From Blasia pusilla (Eukaryota > Marchantiophyta > Marchantiopsida > Blasiales), in assembly GCA_050084515.1 (NCBI GenBank), contig CM114274.1, positions 37,138,001-37,202,000 on the forward strand: DNA of 64,000 nt, read 5' to 3'. Within the stretch, counting starts at the first letter, position 1, and each line of letters starts with the position of its first letter. Positions 24,961-36,400 of this stretch are shown here, in pieces. The notes below the pieces were generated by a model that saw only the letters and a list, made by a program, of their open reading frames with translations, made no database searches and had not been told where the DNA came from. Made by a program: the position numbers and the translations under genes.

Positions 24961-27110
24961 TCCAATCTTAATTATAACCCTCCCATTATCCAATCTGCAA
25001 AAATGAAATAATGATTTGTAAGTAAAATTCATCAAATCACTTCTATGATAAATCCTCCCTCAACACACTCACCATTGCGAGAAATCTCCAGCCAAAGGAT
25101 GCACACTTAAACTACGCTCACTAGTGGGGGGAGAAAGAGTGAGGGAAGAAAATTCTACTGATAGTCAAAGCAAGGAGTTCCCAACTACTACCATTGAATG
25201 ACGCTCAAAGCAAAAAAAAAGAATAAAATTGAGCATAGATGGACCACAAACTGCAATCTCTATTGAGAGCTCTTACAAAGTTCATGCTGCAGCGGACTAC
25301 TCAAAGAGCACTAAGACTTGCATTAACAAAAATGACCCCAGTGCTATTTTATGTGCTAAAATATCCACCCAATAACCAAAGCATTTACTCGGCGTGTCAA
25401 ATGACATTGTGTATTCGGAAAAATAAAATCTATACACAAGACAGAATAAAGAACCCTCTCCAACATCCAAATCATTTCTCATCAGATATTCCATACATAT
25501 CCACATAAAAGCTAGTTGCTCGTGGAGATTTATCCAAAATCCCTAAACACTTCTTATCCCTACTACATACGCTGTCGTATAGTAAAATCATCCACTATGT
25601 AAACTCCTCTATCATTAAATGTTAGAGAGAGTTTTATTAGTATTAAGTAAATTAGCCTAGGTAAATGAAATTCCCATCTTTAAACCTCTTTAGGATGGTT
25701 CATTTGTGCGGGCCCAACTTTAGGAAAAGATGTAATAAATAAAAGATGGGATTATGAAAGTAAATTAGTGGGGTTGGTGCTTTAATGAAAGAAAAACAAA
25801 AGTAGTCTTCGTTGGTGGATAGGGTAGTTGGGATAGTTTGGAAGATATGAAGTGAGTTAAGGAGGATATTTTGGAAGACATAAGAGATAATCTACTTGTG
25901 TCAAAATATGACTTGCTAAGCCTTGAGAGGAAGCCATGTGCACAAGATAAGATTAGCCCTATTTTGTACTCTTGTGGATCCCTTGTGAGTATATAAAGAG
26001 GAGGGATCTTCAAGGGTTTATCACCTTCTATTTCACATCTTCAGTTTCTTGTGTCACTCTTGAGTGAATGGCTTTGGGATTGCTTGCTTTTCCAATGAGA
26101 GTGGATTATCCCTATTGGGAGAGTAACTTGACCATGGTCTAGTCTTCGAGAGGATTCTAGAGTGTGGTATGTGTGGAGATGAGAGACTTGTCACCTTAGG
26201 TAAGTTTAATCATACTAGAAATAGTTGATGGTTTGGCTTGTTATTTTCCCAATGAGAGTGGATTACCCCTCTTGGAAGAGAAACTCCGCCAAACCCCATT
26301 CCAGAGAAGAGTAGAGGATGTTTGTCAAGTATGGATAGGGATGGAGCACGAGTTCTACCCGATTTTCCTTTCCTTACGGATTTGTCATTAGTCACAATTC
26401 GTAATCATGATTTACAAGGAAGGTATGCACATGTCAAAAAACTAAAACTTTGCAGGCCTCGAACCTTACTTCACAACTTTTGGTGTAAAGGCCACACTCT
26501 TCTAACATTCATAAGGAGTGGAAATTGGGGCAAGTCCTTGACACTAAAAAATCCATCACCTTTATCACTTTGTCTCATCTACTACCTATTCTAGATATCC
26601 TCTTTGTTGAATGAAGCAAGCTTCTACTCCCTTACTTACAAATCACTTCATGTAATTGCAAGATTCCTGTAGGATGCTTCATTTGCGACATTTACAAACT
26701 TCTCCATTATTCAAACAGGCCTTATTTCATACACTATTATGTACGCTACTTCTCTCCTATTTCACAATATTGTTCCCTTTCATTGTTATTTCTGATTTTG
26801 AATATTTTTGTATCTTTTCCATCTTATTGCTAAAACATGCCTTTGCTTACGAGGAATTTTTGCTGATCCTTTAGAAGATCTCTATTCTCAAATTCTCACA
26901 CTGCATACGTTTCTTTCACAAAATACCGTAGTTTGATCTTAAATTCCTTAATTTTTTCCATGCTATTATATACCCTATGATTATTTTTCTCCATTTTTCT
27001 TCATCGTTCAAATTATTTTTACCATATTCTATTTTTACATTTACTTTTTTTTATTTTTCCACCCTCATCTTTTAGATCTCAAGTTCTTTTCCACATCTTC
27101 CTCTATTTTA
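24961..27110. other. AT-rich DNA without a recognised gene
   Basis: Short, unremarkable open frames only. Two similar phrases, CCAATGAGAGTGGATTATCCC near 26092 and CCAATGAGAGTGGATTACCCC near 26249, mark a small direct duplication with flanking similarity (TTGGGAGAGTAACTTG and TTGGAAGAGAAACTCC). Confidence 0.45.
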
Positions 27111-27114
27111 TTGA

Positions 27115-30100
27115 TGAATGGCACCACCTCAAAAAAATCCACTAATAGCTCTGACTTGAACATTGCTCGACATGTATTATCATCAATGAGACTATATAAC
27201 AAAACTTGCATAAGGTAGGAAATTTTCGGTCGTAAGAAACACAAAAAAAAAACAAAACAACATATAGCCCATCACTGGCCACTTATTGAGCAAGTGATGT
27301 TAGGGAGGGAACTTCATTGCCGTGATTTTGAATCAAGATGCAATGTTGCGGATATTGTGGATATATTATCTATTGCAACCCCCGTACTAAAATGTGTAGT
27401 ATTACTTCTCACAAATATCCACCATATGAGTTATGCAATGGTTTTCTAGTTCCATACATTATAGCAAGACTTGGTGATTTCTTTGTATATGCTTTGTGCC
27501 CAACAACCTAGCCATAACTATCCTTTAATGTTAACATGATACCAACTTACATCAGGCAGATATTGGTAGTTGATCAACTCCATCTGCCAAAACTCCATAT
27601 TTTCATTTAAGGATAGTAATACAAACGAAATTCAACGGATTCCACAAAGGGTACTTCTATACCACATCCTTGTTGGATTCCCCCTTAATTGGGTGGAATC
27701 ATAAGTCTAAGATTAACCAAAAGACTCATAATAGTATTTCCAAATATCATGCTTGTAAAATTTAGCATTAGTGCATTATGCAAAGACTACAAGATCCTGC
27801 TTAAACTTCCTCAACAATCCCTTACATTGGTTCTATTACCTGGTACATTTGTACAAAATATAATTCAATCTTCCCAAAAGAAATGTCAACTTACTCATAG
27901 CATGACCTATAACCCTTACCAAAAATAATTAAATATATTCAAGATGTTTCTTTTCCATTACGTACACGTAGAGCCAAATCTTCCCATATATTTGACAATG
28001 ATTTAGTCTCTATCGGTAATATTTCCAATCATAGATTGCCCATTCGGGATAGAAATTTCTCTTCTTGGTTATCAAATCAGCTTGTGCACTATACATGGTG
28101 TATGTTATGCTATCGCATGTACGTATTAGGAGCCAACTCATAATTTTAGATACTTTGCAACCATATGATTTCATAACCTTTGGCCAACAAGTCTAATAAT
28201 AGCAATGCTACTTTCACTAGTGTAAGTTTGACATTGCATAATGGCTTCTACAGATCGCAGCTCAAGGTCCCAGTGTAGAAAGACTCATTCAAGACCAAGA
28301 CAAAATCTATCCTATATTTAGCAAATTCAGCAAGCTGGATCAAATAGCTTGCCAATTGAGGAGCATGACACCGGCCTCTATGCACCTCAACATGACCATT
28401 TCATTTCACCTCCATCATAGGTAATGATATTCACTCTTTACTCTTCTGAGTTTTATGCCATTTCTAATCAACTATCAAAAAATAGGTTCTTACAACATAT
28501 ATGGATTTTGCCTCTATACATGATACTTAACGACATCAAAAGCATCCAAGAAGTACAAACACCATGATTAGTGCAGCCTACTGAGAATCAGATGAGGTTA
28601 TGTGATTATCTTGGCCTTGTTCCCGCTTTTTGGGAAAGTGGAGTCAAAAGTAGAAAAATTCATACTATTATAGCCCAAGGCTAGGATTGTTTTAGGCTTC
28701 TCAACAAGGATGCTTCAGCCTCATGTATACTATTCTTAAATTACTCCTATTTCTTTGCTTGTTTATCTCCACTTTCTCCACATACAATCTTTCAAGTTCA
28801 TTTTCTTAATTACTTATATCCCTCTCCAATTACATTGCAAGTCTTCAAAAAGAGGCACTCGCATTCAAGAAAATTGACTACAAAGAAACTACTTTAACCA
28901 GTACTCAAGCAAACAGACTACTCTATCTTGCATCAGGAGGAATTAGACTAGATTAGCTGCGTACACTCGGGCATGAGATCTGTCTACCATAACATATGGT
29001 TTTAGATCTTACTTCAGTGAAAGCCTTCCATTTGCTTATACGAATGTAGTTGGAAAATCAAATGGTAAACTCCCATTGTTCTCAAGTGCACCCGTGGATA
29101 ATGACAAACCCCACACTATTCCAATCCTAAAAGATCTTGAGATACCTACATCTCGGAATGAAGACACCATTTCATACAACAACGCCAATCTTCTCAACCT
29201 CCCCCCTTGGAGGAAAGCGTAAATGTGGATAAGCAAGTAAGGTACTAATTTTACTCCTTCATTCTTATTCACTTTGACTCTTTCTTCTTCTATTTTTTTT
29301 AGTATATTTCATTCTTGTGGATTTTCTCAACAAATATGCTTATATACTTTCTGAATTTCATGTGCAGAGATAAGAATAACTTGCTCCTTACTTTGACAGA
29401 TTCTTACTCGACTATCTTGGATTCTTATACATCTATCTATATATATACTTTCTTTTTCTTAAAATTTTAATATAAAATTTGAATCATATGCCAATTTCTT
29501 CTAATAATATGATTGTCTCTACTTTGATATGCTTTCAATAATAATTGCTCTGCACTTCATTTTTACTTCATTGTGGTTCAGTTGCACAAGATTTTGCTCA
29601 TGTTTCGAATAATATCACTCACAAAATATCTCTACCACGAGATTTTTCCCAAGTATCTCATTCCAAATGGATTCAGCCTTACTTCTTACTCTACTAAACT
29701 ACTATTCATATTTTCATTCATGCTCCATTCCCTATGCGACCTTCTATTGATTGCTCCTCTTTACATTGCAACTCAACACAACCGCCTCTGCACATTTCAG
29801 TGTCTACCAATTATGGACTCTCTCTCCACACTTCTACTTTCTATGGGGATTTCCGATTTCTTTTCATATTTACAAGTCAGATCAAGGACACCATCTAGAA
29901 GACCACACTATAGTTAAGCGTCTACTATAGGACACACTCCCACCAATCAATAAGATGGTGTTCCACTCCATGTGCATGAAGAAGCTACAACCAGAATTTA
30001 TGAACTTGATAAACTCCATAATCAACTTGGATTACAAGAACACCTTACATCCTCTTTGTATGAGGAGATTGATAATCAAAGAGAGACGATTGAATACTTT

Positions 30101-30223
30101 TCTGAAAAAGTGAAGGATGCCGTGAGTACTTGACAAACTTCCTGAAGGACATTGAACCTAAGATTCTTGGGAATCCAAAGCTCCAGTTGCAGGGCAATAT
30201 CATTGAATCACTCCTCCAACCTT
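27115..30223 (+). pseudogene. Unidentified broken coding region
   Basis: Several plus-strand stretches read like protein although no single long frame exists. 27260-27440 contains HWPLIEQVMLGRELHCRD. 28254-28420 contains GPSVERLIQDQDKIY and ends at a possible GT donor. 28577-28685 contains ENQMRLCDYLGLVPAFW. 28840-28952 contains QKEALAFKKIDYKET. 28980-29222 contains YFSESLPFAYTNVVGKSN and ends LLNLPPWRKA-stop. 29954-30223 contains EEATTRIYELDKLHNQLG, with coiled-coil-like heptads, then after a one-base shift LTNFLKDIEPKILGNPKL to a stop. I do not recognise the family. It could be a decayed transposon gene with introns or an old host pseudogene. The short blocks could partly be chance, so confidence is limited. 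Confidence 0.4.
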
Positions 30224-30229
30224 GACAAC

Positions 30230-31130
30230 ATTCACCATACTAGCCTACTACTACATTTTTGTGATTCCTACTAGAGGCAATGCTTCACTATCAATCCTAC
30301 TCAAACGTTGTTTCATTTGTTTGGTTCTTCCTCACATATGACTACTATGTACTCCGAATTATGTTAAAGACTTCTTCCAATTTTGCAAATTCTACAGTGA
30401 CTCTTAAATGTGCGATCAACTTCTTTTGCTTTCTCACTCATGTCATCAATTCCGCACTTCTCATCCTACCCCTCCCACAATTCAAGCATGGTCCATACTA
30501 CCACTCTCATATTTTTTTTGTCCACATTATTTCTCTTGAGTAACTACTCTTTATTATTTCTTCAAATTGATTAAAAATATAGAGCCAAAAATACACCAAA
30601 AAATTTCCAAGTACATGCTAAAAATGCTACATGTTATTACATCACCTCTACCTCATATGTGTCTATTAAGCACTATGCTCTTTACGTGCATTGTACCTTC
30701 TACATGCATATCACATCTCATCCATAGAGTGCACTATTTTTGATGTATATTTCTTGTTTTTGCACTTCAACCTCACTCCAACATGGTTACTCTTGCAACT
30801 TCAATTTGCTTTCATTTCTTTCTTTTTTGTCCTGCAATTTCCAATATATTGTCTTCTCTTTTTTCTATTTTCTTTTCAATGTATGCAAAACTTTATTTCT
30901 TCCTTACCGCTTCATATTCTTCCAAAGCCATATCTCCTTTCATTTTTTTTCAAAATATTATTCTTTTTTCAAATTCTCTAAACTCTTCTCCAATCTTTGG
31001 CAATCAATTTTCCAAAATAGTTGCGTATGCTCCTTAAATATAACCCTTGCACATCCTTCCATTTTTTCGCCCTATTTTTTCGCACCAAATAACCATATTA
31101 TATGCATTACTCCTCCTCTTTCACATTTTA
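30230..31130. other. AT-rich DNA without a recognised gene
   Basis: Pyrimidine-rich plus strand. The open frames here are Phe/Leu/Ser-rich products of composition. Confidence 0.5.
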
Positions 31131-31164
31131 CTAGTTAACATACTCGTGCTTGCGCACGAAAATG
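31131..31164 (-). mobile_element. Helitron 3' terminus with hairpin
   Basis: On the minus strand the text reads CATTTTCGTGCGCAAGCACG, then ten bases, then CTAG, then T. The hairpin is CGTGC-GCAA-GCACG (31145-31158), the spacer 31135-31144, and CTAG lies at 31131-31134. This is the standard Helitron 3' end: a short GC-rich hairpin 10-12 nt before CTRR, with a flanking T. The element body must lie at higher coordinates. Its 5' TC end was not located. Confidence 0.72.
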
Positions 31165-31504
31165 ATTGCTAGATTAATTTATAATTATTTATAATTTGAA
31201 AAGTTATTTGTGTGATTTCCAATTTTTTAAATCTTAAAAGAGTAAGAAAATTTCACATTTTAATAATTCCCAAATTCAAATGGTGGGAGAGAAAGGAATT
31301 AAGACATGTGTGGGTCCATGGAGAGGAAAAGAAAAAACCCAGGAGCATATGTAAAAGCCGTAATAAAAGTTTTCTCTCGTCCATTCAAATTCATTCCCTC
31401 TGTCGATCTAATATGACTCAAATTTCAAACATCAAGCTATTTTGTCTTTCTATCCCATTCTTTAGTAGGGGTTGCCCATCTACTATTAACAAAGGAGGGG
31501 TTTT

Positions 31505-31640
31505 CAAAGGATGACACGAAAAATTCATCACGTGTCTTTTGAGTCGTGCATGGACAATGGGTGAAATGGGTAGGGGGGCATTCAAATAACATAACATTCA
31601 TAGTTAGGGACCATGGAGTGTCCCTAACTATGATATAATA
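31505..31640. repeat. Dispersed repeat, copy 1
   Basis: The text from AATTCATCACGTGTCTTTTG through TAGGGGGGCATTCAA to CATGGAGTG matches 47755-47850 in the same orientation (AATTCACCACGTGTCG..., TAGGGGGGATTCAAG, CTGTGGAGTGG). It probably belongs to a non-autonomous element family. Confidence 0.7.
31598..31633. repeat. 14-bp perfect inverted repeat
   Basis: TCATAGTTAGGGAC at 31598-31611 pairs with GTCCCTAACTATGA at 31620-31633 across an 8-nt loop. It lies at the edge of the dispersed repeat. Confidence 0.9.
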
Positions 31641-33402
31641 TAAATTCCATCCCCATATTTTCTGTTTACTTACACATGCTTACCTCGTCTTTATCGTCGA
31701 TTTTCCTTTTGTTATTTTTTATTCTCATATTATGCTTTTTAATTTAACTACACTAATAGCGCAACCTTCCTTCACTGGCCGCATATTCATTTTTTAATAA
31801 TGAAAGAAAGAGAGGAAAGATGCACTCGATAAAAACGAATAATGGAAAACCCATCGGAAATATAAAAGAGGGGGACTTTTTGAGTCAACAACAAGACCAG
31901 AAAAGGAAGAAGGGGGCATTCCCCCTTCTGCCTGAAAGAAAACGCCCGAAAGGCTAATCGAGACGCCCTATGGATTCTCATAACGCCAGCGCGGGTGGCA
32001 CGCGTACTTCACTCGGTGCCTTTAAGGCCGAGTGAGGCTCCGGTCTAACGCGAGGCAGATGACTGCGTCAGGCGGTGACTTCGTGCGGATAGCTGAGTGG
32101 TGTAGGCGGTTGTAAGCCCCCAAGCCTTCAAGGGGCGACTGTAATTGTCGCTGACTGATAACTAACTACGTATACGTATTACGCAGCTAGTTCGATTTAG
32201 TTAGCTAATTCGAATCGGATCTCCCGCCGTGCAATGGGGCCGTTTCTCATTTAGCCCTTTTAACGACCTTTATTTTAGCCTCTAACGACTTTGTAGAGAT
32301 CTGCGACCGCACCCGGCAACAAAAGGTTAAAGAGGGAGAGTCCCTACGGCCTCTGCGGGGTGGCAGTGTGGCGTCCCTAATTCCCTGTGCAGGGGCTTCT
32401 CTCTGCAGGCTGGGGACAGCGCTAAGATCCGCCGGCCGCTTCGGACGGTGTAGCCGCCGCACCGTCGTCCCTCCGCCGGCCTTCGTTCCTTTCTTGCTTT
32501 CCCTTCCTTCCCCGTGGGGGACTCGCGGTTGTCGTAAATGCGAGGGAGTCGTCCGCCCGTCCCGTCGTGAAGGCCCGTTACAGCTTCAGGTGAAGGCTCT
32601 CACGCCGTCGAGTGCGCGTGGCGGCCATCGATTGTTGTCGCGGATACATGTTTAGATAGGCGAGCGGGAATCGGTTGGGTTTCAAGGGCACTTTCGCATT
32701 TGCTCGGTCGGGCGGCCGATGGGATTGGCTGTGGTCGTGGTGGGGGTGGTGTGAGTGCAGCGTGCATCGGTGTTGCGGAGCGTATATCGTGGTGACGATT
32801 TGGGTTCGGGGCTCTGAGGAAATTCCGGACCGGGAATAGGGATCTGGCGATGACGGATTGGGATGATTGGAAGGGTTTTTCTTGCGCCATTGTAACGTAG
32901 CTGGAGATTGTAGAAAATGAGAATTACTATTCGTATACGAGCCTCGTCTGCTGGCACAATTAGTTGAGTTCGAATTCTTCAAAAAATCTCAAGGCATGCC
33001 GCTTGGATGATGGGGATCCTGGCCCGTGTGGGCCATTTGGCGACTCCTTGTGAGGCTAATGTGCGAGGAATCGTGAGTACGGCCGAAATACGTATTCGAA
33101 GATCTCGTTGACCTAACTATCAGATCTCAATTGGAGTCGTAGGGGGACTCTCTGTGCTTCTGGGCAACGAAAAACCTGGCTGGCCGTACGGTAGACTGAT
33201 GTCGTCTTGGTATCAGTGGGAGCTTGGTCAAAGCGGATACAAGTTTGCATATGGGAACATGAAACCAGGGAAATGGTTAGTATTAGCGTGTTGCAGCTTC
33301 TCAGTTGAACTGGGATCTCTTCGGCTTTAGAGAGACACAGAGATAGGGAGAGGGTTGACGCGAGGAGCTGAGGCGAAACCGAGAAAGAGGTTCTTCGGAA
33401 GT
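31640..33402. other. Upstream region and probable leader of the fucosyltransferase gene
   Basis: AT-rich up to about 31980, then GC-richer towards the start codon. Minus-strand frames between 32247 and 33418 are Pro/Arg/Ser-rich shadows of composition. No TATA box was assigned. Confidence 0.4.
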
Positions 33403-36400
33403 ATGGCAGGTCTAGCATCTTCGAGGGCCGCGATTAGTGGAAGAAAAAAATGGAAAAGAATCCTTCAATTGGCTGTAATTCTTGTCGTCCTGGGAGAGAT
33501 GGCTTTCATCCTCCGACTGGATCGGTTGAACGGTCACTATTTCAGTTTGATAACCCTAGCCTCTATGAACTCCTCGCTCTTCTTTCCCAATTCTGTAAGG
33601 GAGGAAACCGGGTTAGAAAGTCTGGGCGATGATGCTTTTGATCGCCATCTTCCGGGCTCGTTGTCTGAAGTAAAGCGTAATGTTCAATCGGTTGTCTACA
33701 AGAGTAGCTGCGAGGAGTGGCTGGCGAAAGCGGACAACCTGCCGACTGGTCGAAATTTCTCCACACAACCGATTCACGTAGCTTACGGTGAAAGTCAAGT
33801 GCGTTTTAAGTTTTTGTGACACTTTTCATGAGTTTGTCAAGTTGCAGTTATTAATTCACATCATACATACATGACTTTGGTGGTATATGAATGGGAAAGA
33901 GTAGTCGTGGAGGAAAAGGCATGAGTCCTCTTTTGCGATGCTTGATCCCAATTGGACTCCGAGTTCACTTGTGTGTCCCGTATCCAATCCAATTACCATC
34001 CCAGGTCTACTCCAATTGTCGATGTTCATATCGGCCTTGTCAACTGAAATGAATGCCCTCCCAGCTTTCGTCTTCAGTGGATTTTTAGCGGTTTGGATGT
34101 CTGGAAGTTAGATACACGGTAACATATCTGATAAATCAGAGGAGCAACGTTACGGGATGACGCATCTAACAGATTTTGTGATTTGTCTTCAATAGTATGC
34201 AATTCACCCGAGAGTAGATCCCACGTTCGCCTGATATAAGTGCGACTGGTATTTGCCAGTGCGAGATTATCTTTTCCACGCCTTTCGTTTTGCCCAGTTC
34301 TTGACCCGCAGGGTGCTTTTAGTAACCATCAAATTGGATTCTGAAACAGTGATATTGTTAGGACTGAATGATAGTGATTCTCTTGCTACTTATGCCTCGT
34401 CTCTGAATGGTCGAGAACAATTGCTGATGTCTCTTCTACTCCAGGTGTGGGATAAATGTTCAGTCGGATGTATTTTCAAAAGTTCATTGAGTGACAACAT
34501 AAAGGCGGATGGGTTGTTAAGGCCAGTTACTGGACTGCCTAATTGGCTGGAAAAGGGAGCCGCTCACATACTGCGTTCTATGGAGTCTTCTTCCTACTAT
34601 CCAGAGAACAACCGTGACAGTGCTCACAGGTTAGTCAAACCACCCTCCTTTGCCCTGTCAGCAGTCTTGATGGGATGTTGCATGTACGGATCTGTTTGAA
34701 AAAACAGAGACGACTTTCACTTGCACCTTGGAGTTATTTCTCTAGAGCTGACTTTTTCCTTCTTCATAATCTCTAATGTTTTGGCCAATTGGTCATAAAC
34801 CAATGTGCTTTGGATCTTCGTGGGTTGGTTTCTGTGATTTCTCAAACTTTTCTTCTCCGGAAGTGCAAATCAGATTTGTGATAAATTCACACAAACAATG
34901 TATTTCTGTTTACAATTTCTGGATTGTGGAAGTATCTGAGAATATCAAAAAGTGAAGTCCTGAATAAGGCAAAGAAAGAGAGTTGGGTATTAAGACGCAC
35001 TGTGAAGTCGTTTTCTTTCCCTTTAGGCTTCACTAATCCTGGAACATTTATTTAAAATGTGTTGATCAAACACTCTGTGAGACCCAGATGATAAGAAATG
35101 GGTAGACACAACAAAATCCCAGCTGTTTCTGGTGATGATGACCAAACACAGAATTGTCTGTCGAACCTTGTAATATGTCCATAGCGGCTTAGGACCAGCT
35201 TCATGGCATCCAGCATCTGTAGAGCATATACCTTTCAAGTGAGGGCATTTCATTTTGACAACACTAGAGTTTCCATTTCCAAATATTGGTCACACCTAAG
35301 GTTCAGGATACTTTAGGAACGTGATCAGTCAGAGCACATGTCTGCCCTTGGGAAGCTCCAAATATTCTTGTAAAGGTATGGTCTCTGGCCTATAACACTG
35401 ATCCATGTAGCCATGGTATATTTTCATCCCTGCTTCTGAAGCTCAAAAGTATTTCTGTGTCGATTCCAGGTAGTATTGCAATGTACCAGGGACTGGTGTA
35501 ACCCACATCAGAGATAAATAGATCCAAGGCTTCCTTCTTGCTGATGAGGCATCTTTGAGTGTAGATGGAGGGTAGGACTCTCGTTTATCATAATAGTTCT
35601 CTGGATACTATGCAAATGTTTTTGAAGTCCACATTTTGTGGCAGGTGGTGTGGTTTGCTTGTTGGTTCTGTATAATTCAACAAAAATGCAGAGGAGTACC
35701 AGTTATGAAGCAATGTCTTAGTGTGCATGGAGGGTGCTTGCCTCTGTCCCTCTGTTCCTCTCATTCTCAGCGATGCTCCAACATCTTAACTTCTTGTTTG
35801 ACACATCCTCTCATCTGTCAGCAAGAACACTCTTCTCTTCAAAGGAGAATGAAGACCCGTTGCTCATGAATTTTTTCAGATTCCTACCTTGCCCAGTATT
35901 CCTGTGGAGATGGTGTTTCCCCAACAGATGAAGTCCCTGACTTAATTTTCCAACAATTTAGCATTATGTTGACTCTTCCTGAACAACTTTTATGGTCAAC
36001 TCTTCTACACTTGCCAGGATCTCTGGGTTGAGTTGCACATTGCTTATATCTCTACCACATGGGATCCCCAGCAGGAATGATGAGAAGGAATTTGCAGAGG
36101 ATAGGGAAGGGTAAAGGAATGAGCTGATGGCACTCCTTTCTGAATGTAGAGAGCTTGATTGGACCAGGTCCCTGCGTCTTAACCCATGTCTACCTAGCCA
36201 AAGCCTGGGTCGATTCATAGGCGGCTGACCAGAGATGGAAATTTCGTATTCCCTTACAAGAAAGACTAATTAGGAAAATGTGGCAATTTAGGGGAAAGCA
36301 GACATATCCCTGTATTGTGAATGCTTTCATTCCTGTTGGGAATCAGGTTCAAGTATTTAACGTTTTACATCAGAGTGGGAGCTGTAGAGTAGGACATGTA

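Noticed and set aside
33355-33402. N-terminal extension of the fucosyltransferase
   Set aside because: It begins at a TTG rather than an ATG; the ATG at 33403 gives a normal type II anchor start.
32247-33418. Several overlapping minus-strand frames upstream of the fucosyltransferase
   Set aside because: Pro/Ser/Arg-rich shadows of the GC-rich leader; no domain or splice structure.
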